A stretch of DNA of 51,438 nucleotides from the NCBI RefSeq assembly GCF_016863275.1, contig NZ_BOOO01000046.1:1-51438 (forward strand). Reading direction: 5' to 3'. The position numbers and the translations under genes were made by a program. Shown here piece by piece: positions 1 to 9,888 of the stretch (the stretch's first letter is position 1; each line of letters starts with the position of its first letter). Origin of the DNA: Planotetraspora mira. Its GTDB lineage: Bacteria > Actinomycetota > Actinomycetes > Streptosporangiales > Streptosporangiaceae. Under the pieces are notes generated by a model. The model saw nothing but the letters and a program-made list of their open reading frames with translations. It was not told the origin of the DNA and ran no database searches.

Positions 1-563
1 GATCATGCACACCTTCGGCGGAACCGTGATTGACCAGCGGTTACGTCTTCCGTGATCATGCACACGTTCGGGGAATGTGCCCCTGAACAGGCCCGACGCA
101 GTTCGTGATCATGCACAGCGTGCTAATCGGCCATGCACTGCCTCGGCGTGAGGCCGCCGGAGGATGATGCGGACGCATGCAGGCGCCTGCGTGCGGGCTG
201 GAGCGGGCATGGTCTGCCGCGGTGCCTGGCGGGCATTCTCCGTGGTTCGTGCATCGAGAAGCTGAGGGTCCTGGAAGCCATTTGCCGGTCAGCGATCTCC
301 GTCGGGAGCGCTCCCACGCAGATTTCGCGACCATCTCGTGCATGATCACGAACGGAATCGGACCTGCTCAGGGCAACATTCCCCGAACGTGTGCATGATC
401 ACGGAAGACGTAACCGCTGGTCAATCACGGTTCCGCCGAAGGTGTGCATGATCACGACCCGAGCCTGGGCAGGTCAGCAACCCCCTCCACGAACCCGTGC
501 ATGATCACGCCCAAGGTCGAGGCAGGTCAACGGCACATTCCTCGAACTTGTGCATGATCACGC
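1..563. repeat. 53-bp repeat array 1, inverted arms around a unique core
   Basis: Box A cores (GATCATGCAC) in + orientation have GATC at 1, 54 and 107. Cores in inverted orientation have GATC at 344, 397, 450, 503 and 556. Every step within an arm is exactly 53 bp. The two outer left units and the mirrored units at 344-453 are nearly identical across their whole length, including the usually variable part, so about 115 bp at the left edge can pair with about 338-460. The array ends 8 bp from the stop codon of the minus-strand DUF349 gene. It probably continues upstream of the window. No gene is supported here; short reading frames inside it are repeat artefacts. Confidence 0.9.
119..337. other. 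Non-repeat core of array 1 with 22-bp palindrome
   Basis: About 219 bp between the two inverted arms do not show the 53-bp unit. They contain a 22-bp palindrome at 174-195, centred on GGCGCC, with a single G/T mismatch pair. A degraded box-A-like string (GATGATGC) lies at 163-170. The segment could be decayed units, an insertion into the array centre, or a distinct functional centre replacing the short hairpin seen in arrays 2 and 3. No credible protein is encoded. Confidence 0.6.
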
Positions 564-568
564 GCGGT

Positions 569-1798
569 TTAGGAGAACTCCGCCAGGGTGCGCTCGGCTT
601 CTTCCAGCCAGGAACGACGGGCGGCCAGACCTTCCTCGGCCTCCTTGACGTCCTTGTCCCTTCCGCCGGCCCGCGCCTTGGCCAGGCGCGTCTCAAGCTG
701 CTCGATCGAGCGGCGGAGCTGGTTGACCGTGTCCTGGGCGCGGGCGCGGGCCTCGGGGTTCGAGCGCTTCCACTCGTTCTCCTCGGCCTTGCGGACGGCG
801 TCCTCGACGCGGCGCAGGCCGCCCTCGAGCTTGTCCCGCATCTCCCTGGGCACCGAGCCGGCGGCCTCCCAGCGCTCCAGAAGGTTCCGGAAGGCGCTGC
901 GGGCCGTACGGGCGTCAGTGACGGGCAGGAGCCGCTCCGCCTCGACCAGCAGGGCCTCCTTGACCTCCGCGTTGGCCGCGAACGAGGCGTCGCGCTCGGC
1001 GAAGACCGCCGACCTCGCCTGGAAGAACTGGTCCTGGGCGCCCTTGAACCGGCCCCACAGCTCGTCCTCGGCCTCGCGGGAGGCGCGCCCGGCGTTCTTC
1101 CACTGCCGCATCAGCTCGCGGTAGGCCGCCGCCGTGGCGTTCCAGTCGGTCGAGGACGCGAGCGCCTCGGCCTCCGTGACGATCCGCTCCTTGGAGCTCC
1201 GTATGGCGTCGCGCTGCTCGTCGAGGGACGAGAAGTAGGCCTTGCGCCGCTTCGCGAAAGCCGTACGGGCGGTGGACAGGCGCTTCCACAGGGTGGCCTC
1301 GGTCGCCCGGTCGATGCGCTCGGCGGCCTTCCACTCGTCGATGAGCTGCCGCAGGCGTTCGCCGCCGGACTTCCAGTGAGTGGCGTCCTCGGCGATGCGC
1401 TCGGCCTCGGCGACGATCCGCTCCTTGGTCTCCCGGGCCTGGACGCGAGCCTGGTCGCGGGCGGCCTTGACCTCCTCACGGCGCTTGCCGACGAGGTCGG
1501 TGAGCGCCGCGAGGCGGTCCTGGAGGGACGCGAGGTCGCCGATGGCGTGCGCCTCTGCGACCGCCTCCCGCAGCTTCGCGATGTTCGACTCGGCCTGAGC
1601 GGGCGCCAGGTCGGTGCCCTTCACCCGCTGTTCCAGGAGCTGGACCTGCCCGGCCAGCTCGTCGAACTTGCGGCGGTAGTAGGCCAGGGCCTCTTCAGGC
1701 TCGCCGGCCTGCCAGGACCCGACGGCCCGTTCTCCCTCAGCCGTACGCACGTAGACGGTGCCGTCAGCGTCTACCCGGCCCCACGGGTCGGTGGTCAC
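569..1798 (-). CDS. DUF349 domain-containing coiled-coil protein
   Basis: A protein of 409 residues rich in Glu, Arg, Lys and Ala, with repeated helical segments carrying the W-K-x-A-G/R pattern of DUF349 repeats. These include WKSGGERLRQLIDEWKAAER and related blocks near WNATAAAYRELMRQWKNAGR and FRNLLERWEAAGSVPREMRD. No signal peptide or membrane segment. Function is unknown; the family is widespread in actinomycetes. I chose the GTG at 1798 over the one 15 bp upstream because a GGGAGG ribosome site lies just before it, inside the longer reading. It follows the cyclophilin gene by 60 bp on the same strand, probably in one operon. Its 3' end abuts repeat array 1 and no ordinary terminator is visible. 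Confidence 0.85.
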   Translation of the reverse strand: MTTDPWGRVDADGTVYVRTAEGERAVGSWQAGEPEEALAYYRRKFDELAGQVQLLEQRVKGTDLAPAQAESNIAKLREAVAEAHAIGDLASLQDRLAALTDLVGKRREEVKAARDQARVQARETKERIVAEAERIAEDATHWKSGGERLRQLIDEWKAAERIDRATEATLWKRLSTARTAFAKRRKAYFSSLDEQRDAIRSSKERIVTEAEALASSTDWNATAAAYRELMRQWKNAGRASREAEDELWGRFKGAQDQFFQARSAVFAERDASFAANAEVKEALLVEAERLLPVTDARTARSAFRNLLERWEAAGSVPREMRDKLEGGLRRVEDAVRKAEENEWKRSNPEARARAQDTVNQLRRSIEQLETRLAKARAGGRDKDVKEAEEGLAARRSWLEEAERTLAEFS

Positions 1799-1858
1799 CG
1801 CGTCCTCCCGCACTTGAATCAGCCCTCCAGGGCCCGAAATGCCCTTGGTTGTATTACG

Positions 1859-2722
1859 TCAGCTCTTGCCCGTGATTGTCACGTCTTTGATTTCCACGGT
1901 CTGCTTGGGAGCGCCCGTGCCGTCACCCGTACCGCCGGGAAGTATGCCCTGCTTGGCGACCTTATCGAGGATTTCAAGTCCTTTTGTTACGGTACCGAAG
2001 GGTGTGTAGGCGGCGTTGAGCCCCGTGTCGCCGAACACGATGAAGAACTGGCTTCCGTTCGTGTTGGGACCGCTGTTGGCCATGGCCAACACACCACGCG
2101 TGTACTTCGCACCCTCGAGGTTCTCGTCGACGAACCGGTAGCCGGGGCCGCCCTGGCCGTCCGTGGCGTTCTTGCCGTCGGCCTTGGCGAGCGGGTCGCC
2201 GCACTGCAGGATCGGGAAGTCCGTCCCCAGCCGGTGGCACTTGGTGTCCTTGAAGTAGTTCTTGGAGGCCAGGTACCGGAACGAGCCCACGGTGCACGGC
2301 GCCTTGGCCGCGTCCAGCTTGGCGACGATGTCGCCGAGGTTGGTCTTGATGGTCATCGTGCCCGCGTCGGTGCTGACCTTGGCGGGCGGCAGGCCGACAT
2401 CCTTGACCTGGCCGCTGCCGGGGTCGGCGACGTAGCCGCAGGTTCCGGTCGCGGGGTTGTACGCCGTGGGCTCGGCGGCCGCGGGGGCGTCGGTGGCGGG
2501 AGCGCTCGCCGACGGAGCCGCGGACGCGGTCGCCACGTCACCGTCGGTCCCGCCTAGAAGCGCGATCGCGGCCACGATGCCACCGATCACGACCACCACG
2601 GCCGTGGAGGTCCCCAAGATCGCGACACGCCGTGCCCGTAGTTGACGGTCGGTCCGTGCCTGCATCTGCCGCTGATAGTGCTCGCGGGCCAGCTGCTTCT
2701 GACGATCCTTGCCGGTGACCAC
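1859..2722 (-). CDS. Membrane-anchored peptidyl-prolyl cis-trans isomerase (cyclophilin type)
   Basis: A 287-residue protein that catalyses cis-trans isomerisation of peptidyl-proline bonds, predicted on the outer face of the membrane. A basic N-terminus (residues 1-34) is followed by one transmembrane helix around 35-57, then an Ala/Pro/Ser-rich linker to about 90. The C-terminal cyclophilin domain has the family core CHRL, GGPGYRFVDEN, GVLAMANSGPNTNGSQFFI and TPFGTVTKGLEILDKV. The catalytic Arg of CHRL and the GSQFFI strand are present. The GTG start at 2722 has a GGGAGG site upstream; longer readings enter the divergent intergenic region. It is transcribed away from the hydrolase gene at 2996 and is followed by the DUF349 gene. 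Confidence 0.9.
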   Translation of the reverse strand: MVTGKDRQKQLAREHYQRQMQARTDRQLRARRVAILGTSTAVVVVIGGIVAAIALLGGTDGDVATASAAPSASAPATDAPAAAEPTAYNPATGTCGYVADPGSGQVKDVGLPPAKVSTDAGTMTIKTNLGDIVAKLDAAKAPCTVGSFRYLASKNYFKDTKCHRLGTDFPILQCGDPLAKADGKNATDGQGGPGYRFVDENLEGAKYTRGVLAMANSGPNTNGSQFFIVFGDTGLNAAYTPFGTVTKGLEILDKVAKQGILPGGTGDGTGAPKQTVEIKDVTITGKS

Positions 2723-2995
2723 TGCGTCCTCCCGACTGCCTGGTTTCATTGGTCGTGTCGCCGGATGCCGGTCGGCCACGGTGCGCCGCCGCAGGAGAGG
2801 ACGGAAGATCCTCCCGTGAACGGCACGCCGCTGTATGGCATCCGGCTCGACTGCTCCAAGAATGACTATTGAGGTGGGCGAATCGTATCGGCACACGGGT
2901 ATTGGTTCGCAGCCCGCCGACCCGCACCGGTACCCTTCGGTTACATTCGCTCGCGTAATCCTTGATACATCGTCACGAGACGTAGAGGCGCTTCC

Positions 2996-3697
2996 GTGCT
3001 CGTCGCCGGGTTTCCCGCAGGGTCCTTCCAGGCCAACTGCTATGTCGTCGCTCCCGCCCCAGGCGAGGAGTGCGTCGTCGTGGATCCTGGTCAGGACGCG
3101 GTGGACGGCCTCGACGAACTGCTGCGGGAACACCGGCTGAAGCCCGTGGCCGTGCTCCTGACCCACGGGCACATCGACCACGTTTGGTCGGTGGCGCCGG
3201 TCTGCGGCGCGCGTGACATTCCCGCGTGGATCCATCCGGAGGACCGCGAGCTGCTGTCGGACCCGGGCAAGGGATTCTCGGCTCAGGCGGGTCAGCTGTT
3301 CGGCGGGCTGGAGTTCAGCGAGCCCGCCGACGTCAAGGAGCTGTCCGACGGGGCCACCCTGCGGCTCGCCGGTCTGGACATCACGGTCGACCATGCCCCC
3401 GGCCATACCAGGGGGTCGGTGACGTTCAGGACGCCCTTGGGGGACACGGATCCCGCGCAGGACGCGGAGGTCCTGTTCTCGGGCGACCTGCTGTTCGCCG
3501 GCTCCATCGGCCGCACCGATCTCCCGGGCGGCGACTACGCGACGATCCTGGGCAGCCTCGCGAGAACGCTGACGCTGCCGGACGAGACGCTGGTCCTGCC
3601 CGGCCACGGACCACAGACGACGATCGGCCGCGAGCGGGCCACCAACCCCTTTCTCAGGGAAGTGGTGCCGCACAGCGGCCCTAGCAGGGGACTGTAA
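2996..3697 (+). CDS. MBL-fold metallo-hydrolase (glyoxalase II-like)
   Basis: A 233-residue cytosolic metallo-beta-lactamase-fold hydrolase. The metal motif THGHIDH is at residues 56-62. Further ligands are in APGHTRGS (about 134-141), [12 protein letters not shown] and the C-terminal LPGHGPQT. The family includes glyoxalase II and related thioesterases that hydrolyse S-acyl or sulfur substrates; the actual substrate cannot be read from sequence. The GTG start has GAGG upstream. Its stop codon overlaps the hisS start (TAATG), so the two are translationally coupled, an arrangement common in actinomycetes. Confidence 0.88.
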   Translation: MLVAGFPAGSFQANCYVVAPAPGEECVVVDPGQDAVDGLDELLREHRLKPVAVLLTHGHIDHVWSVAPVCGARDIPAWIHPEDRELLSDPGKGFSAQAGQLFGGLEFSEPADVKELSDGATLRLAGLDITVDHAPGHTRGSVTFRTPLGDTDPAQDAEVLFSGDLLFAGSIGRTDLPGGDYATILGSLARTLTLPDETLVLPGHGPQTTIGRERATNPFLREVVPHSGPSRGL

Positions 3698-4953
3698 TGA
3701 GCTTTCAGGCGCCCAAGGGCACCTTCGACTGGATGCCGCCGCGCTCGGAGTGGGCACTCATCGTGCGCGACGCGCTGACGGCACCCGCCCGCCGCGCGGG
3801 CTACGGGTACATCGAGACCCCGGCCTTCGAGGACACCGGCCTGTTCGCGCGGGGGGTCGGCGAGTCGACCGACATCGTGACCAAGGAGATGTACACCTTC
3901 CAGAGCAAGGGCGGCCAGTCCCTGACGCTGCGCCCCGAGGGAACGGCCAGCGTCGTGCGCGCCGTCCTCGAGCACGGCCTGTACGGCGGGGCCCTGCCGA
4001 TCAAGCTCTGGTACTCCGGCAGCTACTTCCGCTACGAGAAGGCGCAGGCCGGCAGGTACCGGCACTTCTCGCAGGTGGGCGCCGAGGCGCTCGGCGCGGA
4101 GGACCCGGCGCTCGACGCGGAGCTGATCGTGCTGGCCTGCGACGGCTACGCCTCGCTCGGCCTGAAGAACGTGCGGCTGCTGATCAACTCGCTCGGCTGC
4201 AAGGAGTGCCGTCCCGCCTACCGGGCCGCGCTGCAGGACTTCCTGCGCGGGCTCGACCTCGACGAGGCCACCCGGCAGCGCATCGAGATCAACCCGTTGC
4301 GGGTCCTCGACGACAAGCGCCCCGAGGTCCAGGCGCAACTGGTGGACGCGCCGCTCGTGACCGACCACCTCTGCGGGGCCTGCAAGGCCTACCACGAGGA
4401 GGTCCGCAGCCTGCTCACGGGAGCCGGCCTCACCTACACCGACGACCCGCGACTGGTCCGCGGCCTCGACTACTACACGCGGACGACCTTCGAGTTCGTC
4501 CACGACGGTCTGGGCGCGCAGTCCGCAGTGGGCGGCGGGGGGCGCTACGACGGCCTGAGTGAGATGATCGGCGGCCCAGCGCTGCCCAGCGTCGGCTGGG
4601 CCCTCGGCGTCGACCGCACGGTCCTCGCGATGGAGGCGGAAGGGCTGCTGTCCGAGCGTCCGGGGCAGGTCGAGGTGTTCGCCGTCCCGCTGGGCGAGGA
4701 GGCCAGGCGCCGGATGTTCTCGCTGGTCGCCGAGTTGCGCCGGGACGGCATGGCGGTGGACATGGCCTTCGGCGGCCGGGGCGTCAAGGGCGCCATGAAG
4801 GCCGCCGACCGCAGTGGTGCTCGTTTCGCCCTGATCCTGGGGGAGCGGGACATCGAGGCGGGAGCCGTGCAAGTGAAAGACCTGACAACAGGTGAGCAGA
4901 CCGCGGTGCCGTTGGCCGAGGTCGTCGACGTTTTGAAGGGGAAACTCTCGTGA
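3697..4953 (+). CDS. hisS: Histidyl-tRNA synthetase
   Basis: A 418-residue class II synthetase that charges tRNA-His with histidine in the cytosol. Motif 2 is seen as [17 protein letters not shown] with [20 protein letters not shown]. The histidine-specific segment is [13 protein letters not shown], and motif 3 is in [19 protein letters not shown]. The C-terminal anticodon-binding domain begins around residue 325 ([17 protein letters not shown]). Length is normal for bacterial HisRS. It overlaps the upstream hydrolase by 1 bp and the downstream aspS by 4 bp (GTGA), so the three form a compact operon. No His-rich leader peptide or T-box was seen upstream. Confidence 0.97.
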   Translation: MSFQAPKGTFDWMPPRSEWALIVRDALTAPARRAGYGYIETPAFEDTGLFARGVGESTDIVTKEMYTFQSKGGQSLTLRPEGTASVVRAVLEHGLYGGALPIKLWYSGSYFRYEKAQAGRYRHFSQVGAEALGAEDPALDAELIVLACDGYASLGLKNVRLLINSLGCKECRPAYRAALQDFLRGLDLDEATRQRIEINPLRVLDDKRPEVQAQLVDAPLVTDHLCGACKAYHEEVRSLLTGAGLTYTDDPRLVRGLDYYTRTTFEFVHDGLGAQSAVGGGGRYDGLSEMIGGPALPSVGWALGVDRTVLAMEAEGLLSERPGQVEVFAVPLGEEARRRMFSLVAELRRDGMAVDMAFGGRGVKGAMKAADRSGARFALILGERDIEAGAVQVKDLTTGEQTAVPLAEVVDVLKGKLS

Positions 4954-6692
4954 TCCGCACTCACGAAGCAGGAACGCTTCGTAAGGAGCATGCAGGCCAG
5001 CAGGTGACGCTGGCGGGCTGGGTGGCGCGCCGGCGCGACCACGGCGGGGTGGTGTTCATCGACGTGCGTGACGCGTCGGGCTCGGCCCAGGTGGTCTTCC
5101 GCGAGGAGGATCACGCCCACGACCTGCGCTCCGAGTACTGCGTCAAGGTCACGGGCGAGGTCCGCGTACGGCCGGAGGGGAACGAGAACCCCGACCTTCC
5201 GACGGGCGGGATCGAGGTCGTCGCCTCCGAGGTCGAGGTGCTCAGCGAGTCGGCGCCCCTGCCGTTCCCCATCGAGGGCAGCACCGGCGTCTCCGAGGAG
5301 GCACGGCTGAAGTACCGCTACCTCGACATCAGGCGGCAGCAGGTCGCCCAGGCGCTGCGGATCCGGTCCCAGGCGACCTACCTGGCCAACGACGTCATGA
5401 ACGAGCGCGGCTTCGTCTACGTGGAGACGCCGGACCTCACCCGCTCCACGCCTGAGGGCGCTCGCGACTTCCTCGTGCCCGTACGGCTGCAGCCGGGCAA
5501 CTGGTACGCCCTGCCGCAGTCCCCGCAGCTGTTCAAGCAGCTGCTCATGGTCTCCGGCCTGGAGCGCTACTACCAGCTCGCCCGTTGTTTCCGCGACGAG
5601 GACCTGCGCGCCGACCGGCAGCCCGAGTTCACCCAGATCGACATCGAGATGTCCTTCGTGGACCAGGACGACATCATCGAGCTCGGCGAGGCTCTGATCG
5701 GGCGCATCTGGAAGGACACCATCGGCTACGAGCTGCCTTCCCCGCTGCCGCGGATGACGTACGCCGACGCCATGGCGCGGTACGGCTCGGACAAGCCGGA
5801 CCTCCGTTTCGGCGTCGAGCTCGTCGACCTCACGGAGTACTTCTCCGGCACCCCGTTCCGGGTGTTCCAGGCGCCGTACGTCGGGGCGGTCGTCATGCCG
5901 GGCGGCGCGTCGCAGACCCGCAAGGAGCTCGACGGCTGGCAGGACTGGGCCAAGGCGCGCGGCGCCCGCGGCCTGGCGTACGTGCTGGTGCAGGAGGACG
6001 GCCTGGGCGGCCCCGTCGCCAAGAACCTCTCGGAGACGGAGATCGCCGGCCTCGCCGAGGCGACCGGCGCGAAGCCGGGTGACGCGGTCTTCTTCGCCGC
6101 CGGCGCCGCCTCCGCCTCGCGGGACCTGCTCGGCGCGGCGCGACTGGAGATCGGCCGCCGGTGCGGCCTGATCGACGAGTCCCAGTGGTCGTTCCTGTGG
6201 ATCGTCGACGCCCCCATGTTCGAGGAGGACGGTGAGGGCGGCTGGACCGCAGTCCACCATCCCTTCACCGGGCCGAAGCCCGAGTGGGCCGACAACTTCC
6301 AGGACCACCCCGGCGAGGCGCTCGCCTACGCGTACGACATGGTCTGCAACGGCATGGAGATCGGCGGCGGCTCGATCCGTATCCACCGGGCCGAGATGCA
6401 GCAGCGGGTCTTCGACGTGCTGGGCATCTCCAAGGAGGAGGCGGAGAACAAGTTCGGCTTCCTGCTGGAGGCGTTCAAGTACGGCCCGCCTCCGCACGGA
6501 GGCATCGCCTACGGCTGGGACCGGATCTGCATGCTGCTGGCGGGCGGCGAGTCGATCCGGGACGTGATCGCCTTCCCGAAGACCGCGTCCGGCTACGACC
6601 CGCTGACGGGAGCTCCCACGCCCATCACGGGCGCGCAGCGCAAGGAAGCCGGCGTGGACGCCAAGCAGAAGGACCCCAAGCCGACCACCTGA
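4950..6692 (+). CDS. aspS: Aspartyl-tRNA synthetase, bacterial type
   Basis: A 580-residue class IIb synthetase. The N-terminal OB-fold anticodon domain (about 1-105) includes [20 protein letters not shown]. Motif 1 follows near [18 protein letters not shown]. The catalytic loop and motif 2 are in [21 protein letters not shown] bacterial GAD insertion lies at about 300-410, and motif 3 near [19 protein letters not shown]. Whether it is discriminating or also charges tRNA-Asn cannot be decided without gatCAB and asnS data. The GTG start overlaps the hisS stop. Repeat array 2 begins 25 bp past the stop with no ordinary terminator between. Confidence 0.97.
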   Translation: MIRTHEAGTLRKEHAGQQVTLAGWVARRRDHGGVVFIDVRDASGSAQVVFREEDHAHDLRSEYCVKVTGEVRVRPEGNENPDLPTGGIEVVASEVEVLSESAPLPFPIEGSTGVSEEARLKYRYLDIRRQQVAQALRIRSQATYLANDVMNERGFVYVETPDLTRSTPEGARDFLVPVRLQPGNWYALPQSPQLFKQLLMVSGLERYYQLARCFRDEDLRADRQPEFTQIDIEMSFVDQDDIIELGEALIGRIWKDTIGYELPSPLPRMTYADAMARYGSDKPDLRFGVELVDLTEYFSGTPFRVFQAPYVGAVVMPGGASQTRKELDGWQDWAKARGARGLAYVLVQEDGLGGPVAKNLSETEIAGLAEATGAKPGDAVFFAAGAASASRDLLGAARLEIGRRCGLIDESQWSFLWIVDAPMFEEDGEGGWTAVHHPFTGPKPEWADNFQDHPGEALAYAYDMVCNGMEIGGGSIRIHRAEMQQRVFDVLGISKEEAENKFGFLLEAFKYGPPPHGGIAYGWDRICMLLAGGESIRDVIAFPKTASGYDPLTGAPTPITGAQRKEAGVDAKQKDPKPTT

Positions 6693-6716
6693 CCCCTACC
6701 CACCGGCCACCTTCCC

Positions 6717-7123
6717 CGTGATCATGCACAAGTTCGGGGATTTCACGTCGGCCTGCGGAAACGCCGGGCGTGATCATGCGCGGATTCGTGGATGTGTGCG
6801 CTGACCTGCGGCTATGCCGAGCGTGATCATGCACAGGTTCGGGAGCATGCCGGTCTGCCTGGGATGATGCCGTACGTGATCTGGCAATGATGCTCTGATT
6901 GCCAGATCACGTACGGCATAGTCGCAGGTGAGAGGCCATTTCGCCGAACCTGCGCATGATCACGAAGAGTGAACGGGCAGGTCGCGGCCCATCTCGGCGA
7001 ATGTGTGCATGATCACGGCCGGGGAGTTGGCTGGTCAGTGGCCACATTCACGAACCCGTGCATGATCACGATCCGTGTTCGGGCAGCTGGAGGGCGCATT
7101 CTCCGAACCTGTGCATGATCACG
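6717..7123. repeat. 53-bp repeat array 2, convergent arms with central hairpin
   Basis: Forward cores have GATC at 6720, 6772, 6825 and 6878; inverted cores have it at 6905, 6958, 7011, 7064 and 7117. All steps within arms are 53 bp except the first (52). Units carry box A (GATCATGCACA, two bases, TTCG) and box B (TGACCwGC-like, unit positions 31-38), with variable sequence between. The arms meet at a perfect hairpin, where the two innermost cores are 27 bp apart, half a unit. The array lies between aspS and the DUF2231 gene, both on the plus strand. The rest of the gap (7124-7261) holds the untranslated start of the DUF2231 gene and nothing else I can identify. Confidence 0.93.
6867..6919. 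other. Perfect 22-bp hairpin at the turn-over point of array 2
   Basis: The 22 bases at 6867-6888 are the exact reverse complement of 6898-6919, with a 9-base loop GATGCTCTG. The stem contains the innermost GATC of each arm, but box A is altered here (GATCTGGC instead of GATCATGC). There is no T-run on either side, so it does not look like a standard intrinsic terminator. Confidence 0.9.
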
Positions 7124-7261
7124 CCGGGGGGAGGGGCGGGTGGGGTATCTGGGGAAATTCTGGGATGACTTGGGTTTTGGGAGAACCTCTTGCCGCTGGA
7201 ATCCGTATGAGAGTGCAGCGAGAGTGAAACCACGCCTGGATCCAGCTCAGGAGCGATGCAC

Positions 7262-7738
7262 ATGTTCGACCAGATCCTCGATCTCCCCGCCCACCCCTTG
7301 ATCATCCACGCGGCGGTGGTCTTCACCCCACTGCTCGTGCTGCTGAGCATCGCCTACGTCGTCCTCCCCGCGTTCCGCCGCCGGCTCGACTGGGCACTCG
7401 TCGTGGCCGCGATCGCCGCTCCCGCCGCCGTCTTCGCCGCCAGGCAGAGCGGTGAGGCGCTCGAGGCGCGCCTGTTCAAGGGCCAGATCCCCCCGCCCGT
7501 CGTGGAGCACTCGAGCTTCGCCAACCCCCTGCTCTTCACCACCATCGGGCTGGGCGTCGTCGCGCTGGTGCTCGTCTACCTGACGCGTCCCCACCGCGAG
7601 CCGGGGACGGCGCCTGCCGGCTCGGCCCGGGCCGTCAGCCTCGTGCTGTCCGTCGTGACCGTCGTCCTGGCGCTCGTCGTGGCCTACTACGTGTTCCGGG
7701 CCGGCGACAGCGGCGCGAGGGCCGTCTGGGCCTACTGA
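7262..7738 (+). CDS. DUF2231 family integral membrane protein
   Basis: A 158-residue membrane protein with about four hydrophobic helices: around residues 12-35, 44-60, 88-108 and 125-147. The N-terminal [17 protein letters not shown] fits the DUF2231 family, in which the conserved H-P-x-x-x-H pattern has been suggested to bind a ligand or haem. The role is unknown. The ATG at 7262 is preferred because AGGAG ends 8 bp upstream; the ATG at 7256 would be only 2 bp from it. It stands alone between repeat array 2 and rarA. Confidence 0.8.
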   Translation: MFDQILDLPAHPLIIHAAVVFTPLLVLLSIAYVVLPAFRRRLDWALVVAAIAAPAAVFAARQSGEALEARLFKGQIPPPVVEHSSFANPLLFTTIGLGVVALVLVYLTRPHREPGTAPAGSARAVSLVLSVVTVVLALVVAYYVFRAGDSGARAVWAY

Positions 7739-7754
7739 CGGTACCCTCTGGGTT

Positions 7755-9080
7755 GTGGACAGTCTGTTCGATTCGGCGGCCGAGGAGGCCCACAAGAGTC
7801 AGGAGCCGCTGGCCGTCCGCATGCGGCCGCGAGGTCTCGACGAGGTGATCGGCCAGCGGCACCTCCTCGGATCGGGGACGCCTCTGCGACGGCTGGTCGA
7901 GAGCGAGGCCCCGATGTCGCTGTTCCTGTGGGGGCCGCCGGGAACGGGCAAGACCACGCTCGCCTACGTCGTCTCCAACGCCACCAAGCGGCGGTTCGTC
8001 GAGGTGTCCGCCGTGTCGGCCGGCGTCAAGGACGTCCGCGCGGCCATCGACCAGGCCCGGCGGGACCTGGGCATGACGGGCCGGCAGACCGTGCTGTTCG
8101 TCGACGAGGTCCACCGGTTCAACAAGGCGCAGCAGGACGCGTTGCTCCCGGCCGTGGAGAACCGCTGGGTCACGTTCATCGGGGCGACGACGGAGAATCC
8201 CTTCTTCTCCGTCATCTCGCCGCTGCTGTCCCGGTCGTTGCTGCTGACCCTCGAGCCGCTGTCGGAGGACGACATCCGGGCCGTCCTGGAGCGTGCCGTC
8301 ACCGATCCGCGCGGCCTCGACGGCCGCGTCACCCTGCGGGCCGACGCGCTCGACCAGCTCGTACGGCTGGCAGGGGGCGACGCCCGCCGGTCGCTGACCT
8401 ATCTGGAGGCCGCCGCGCTGCTCGCGGACGACGTCACGGTCGAGGTGGTGGAGAAGGCGGCCGACAAGGCCGCCGTCCGCTACGACCGCCAGGGCGACCA
8501 GCACTACGACGTGATCAGCGCCTTCATCAAGAGCATGCGCGGCTCGGACGCCGACGCGGCCGTGCACTATCTGGCCCGGATGGTCGAGGCGGGGGAGGAT
8601 CCCCGCTTCATCGCCCGCCGGATCGTGATCTTCGCGTCGGAGGACGTGGGCATGGCCGACCCCAGTTGCCTCCAGGTCGCGGTGGCCGCCGCGCAGGCGG
8701 TGGAGTTCATCGGTCTTCCCGAAGGGCGCATCAACCTGACCCAGGCGGTGATCCACTGTGCTCTGGCGCCCAAGTCCAACGCCGTCGTCAAGGCCATCGG
8801 CGCCGCCTCCGACGACGTACGGCGCGGCCTGATCGGACAGGTCCCCGGTCACCTGCGCGACGCCCACTATCCGGGGGCCGCGAAGCTCGGCCACGGCAAG
8901 GGATACAAGTATCCGCACGACTTCGAGCACGGCCTGGTCAGGCAGGACTACGTGCCGGAGGAGCTCAGGGACCGCCGCTACTACGAGCCGACCAGCCACG
9001 GGGCCGAGGCCCGTTTCGGCGAGAGATGGTCGAAGATCCGCGGTTTCCTCCGGGGCGAGGGCGACCCGACGGGCGCGTGA
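7755..9080 (+). CDS. rarA: Replication-associated recombination protein A (RarA/MgsA AAA+ ATPase)
   Basis: A 441-residue clamp-loader-like AAA+ ATPase that acts at stalled replication forks. Walker A is GPPGTGKT (60-67). Walker B is [10 protein letters not shown] (about 114-123), sensor 1 is [10 protein letters not shown], and the arginine-finger region is [12 protein letters not shown]. The C-terminal tetramerisation domain includes [22 protein letters not shown] and [20 protein letters not shown], typical of RarA. A TACCCT -10-like box at about 7742-7747 ends 7 bp before the GTG start, so the mRNA may be leaderless. It is 16 bp from the upstream DUF2231 gene. Confidence 0.95.
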   Translation: MDSLFDSAAEEAHKSQEPLAVRMRPRGLDEVIGQRHLLGSGTPLRRLVESEAPMSLFLWGPPGTGKTTLAYVVSNATKRRFVEVSAVSAGVKDVRAAIDQARRDLGMTGRQTVLFVDEVHRFNKAQQDALLPAVENRWVTFIGATTENPFFSVISPLLSRSLLLTLEPLSEDDIRAVLERAVTDPRGLDGRVTLRADALDQLVRLAGGDARRSLTYLEAAALLADDVTVEVVEKAADKAAVRYDRQGDQHYDVISAFIKSMRGSDADAAVHYLARMVEAGEDPRFIARRIVIFASEDVGMADPSCLQVAVAAAQAVEFIGLPEGRINLTQAVIHCALAPKSNAVVKAIGAASDDVRRGLIGQVPGHLRDAHYPGAAKLGHGKGYKYPHDFEHGLVRQDYVPEELRDRRYYEPTSHGAEARFGERWSKIRGFLRGEGDPTGA

Positions 9081-9174
9081 GCCTGGTAGGGCAGGCGTGT
9101 GGTGCGCGCCGACGGGCAGGGCGTTCGCGATAGGGTCTTGCCATTCCAGCTCCGGTGATCTAGGGAGATCGGCA

Positions 9175-9630
9175 ATGCTTACCGCGGGAGAGCTCGCGGG
9201 CCTGATCGTCGCCACCTTCTGGGCGATTCTGGTCTGCTTCATGGCCGTAGTGCTGGTCAAGCTGGCCCGGCTGCTGGTCGAGACGACCAAGATGGTGTCG
9301 GAGCTGAGCGACCGTGTGGTGCCGCTCCTCGAGGACATGAGCCGCACGGTCGCGGAGACCAACCGCCAGCTCATCGCGGTCGAGGCCATCACCGACAACG
9401 TCAAGGACGTCAGCGGCAACATGGTGAAGATCACCGGGGTCGCGTCCACGCTGTTCGCCGGACCTGTGATCAAGATCTCGGCCCTGGGCCACGGAATCCG
9501 GGCCGCGCTGGCAAGACGCGGTGGCCGGGTGACGGGCGAGCACGTCCCGAGCCCGCGCCGCGCCCTCGACGGTCAGGCGGCACGAGGTGAATCCGGTGCG
9601 CGCGGCCTGTCCGGGAGGCGGGGCGGATGA
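9175..9630 (+). CDS. DUF948 domain-containing membrane protein
   Basis: A 151-residue protein with one N-terminal transmembrane helix (about residues 6-28, GLIVATFWAILVCFMAVVLV). An amphipathic coiled-coil stretch (about 30-85) follows, of the type seen in DUF948 proteins, then a variable basic tail. The function is unknown. The ATG at 9175 has AGGGAG upstream, and a TAGGGT -10-like box lies about 44 bp upstream. It overlaps the next gene by 4 bp (ATGA). In many actinomycetes the same pair precedes alaS. Confidence 0.85.
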   Translation: MLTAGELAGLIVATFWAILVCFMAVVLVKLARLLVETTKMVSELSDRVVPLLEDMSRTVAETNRQLIAVEAITDNVKDVSGNMVKITGVASTLFAGPVIKISALGHGIRAALARRGGRVTGEHVPSPRRALDGQAARGESGARGLSGRRGG

Positions 9631-9887
9631 TCCGGCGGCTCTTCTACATGGCCCTGGGCGCGTATCTCGCGGTCTGGACTATGCGTAAGCTTCAGGCATT
9701 GCGGCCCGACCATGTGGCCAGGCGTACGGCCGGCCGGATGGCGGGCTACGCCGGACGACTCGGTGAGTTCGCCGGCGACGTGCGCCACCTGGCGGCGAGC
9801 AGGGAAACCGAGTTGCGGGCCGCCTTCCGGCTCGACAGTGTTGAGACAAAACCCACCAGATACGACGACGTAAAGGATGGCCGCTGA
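9627..9887 (+). CDS. Small DUF6167-like membrane-associated protein
   Basis: An 86-residue protein with a short N-terminal hydrophobic segment ([18 protein letters not shown]) and a basic, amphipathic remainder ([20 protein letters not shown]). It corresponds in size, sequence type and location to the small protein I know as DUF6167, found between the DUF948 gene and alaS in actinomycetes; the family name is from memory. It overlaps the DUF948 gene by 4 bp and ends 1 bp before the alaS start, so the three are probably co-transcribed. Confidence 0.7.
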   Translation: MIRRLFYMALGAYLAVWTMRKLQALRPDHVARRTAGRMAGYAGRLGEFAGDVRHLAASRETELRAAFRLDSVETKPTRYDDVKDGR

Positions 9888-9888
9888 A

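Noticed and set aside
56-560. Reading frames inside arrays (peptides with MHDH or CMIT strings)
   Set aside because: They arise from the repeat core. The 53-bp unit shifts frame at each step, so no repeated protein results, and no ribosome sites support them.
497-2557. Long plus-strand frame of 686 codons across 497-2557
   Set aside because: It is antisense to the DUF349 and cyclophilin genes and lacks family motifs; it is an effect of high GC in the third codon position.
6720-7120. Replication origin iterons, DnaA boxes or parS
   Set aside because: The core does not match DnaA-box or parS consensus. Copies occur at four separated loci, and no rep or partition genes are nearby.
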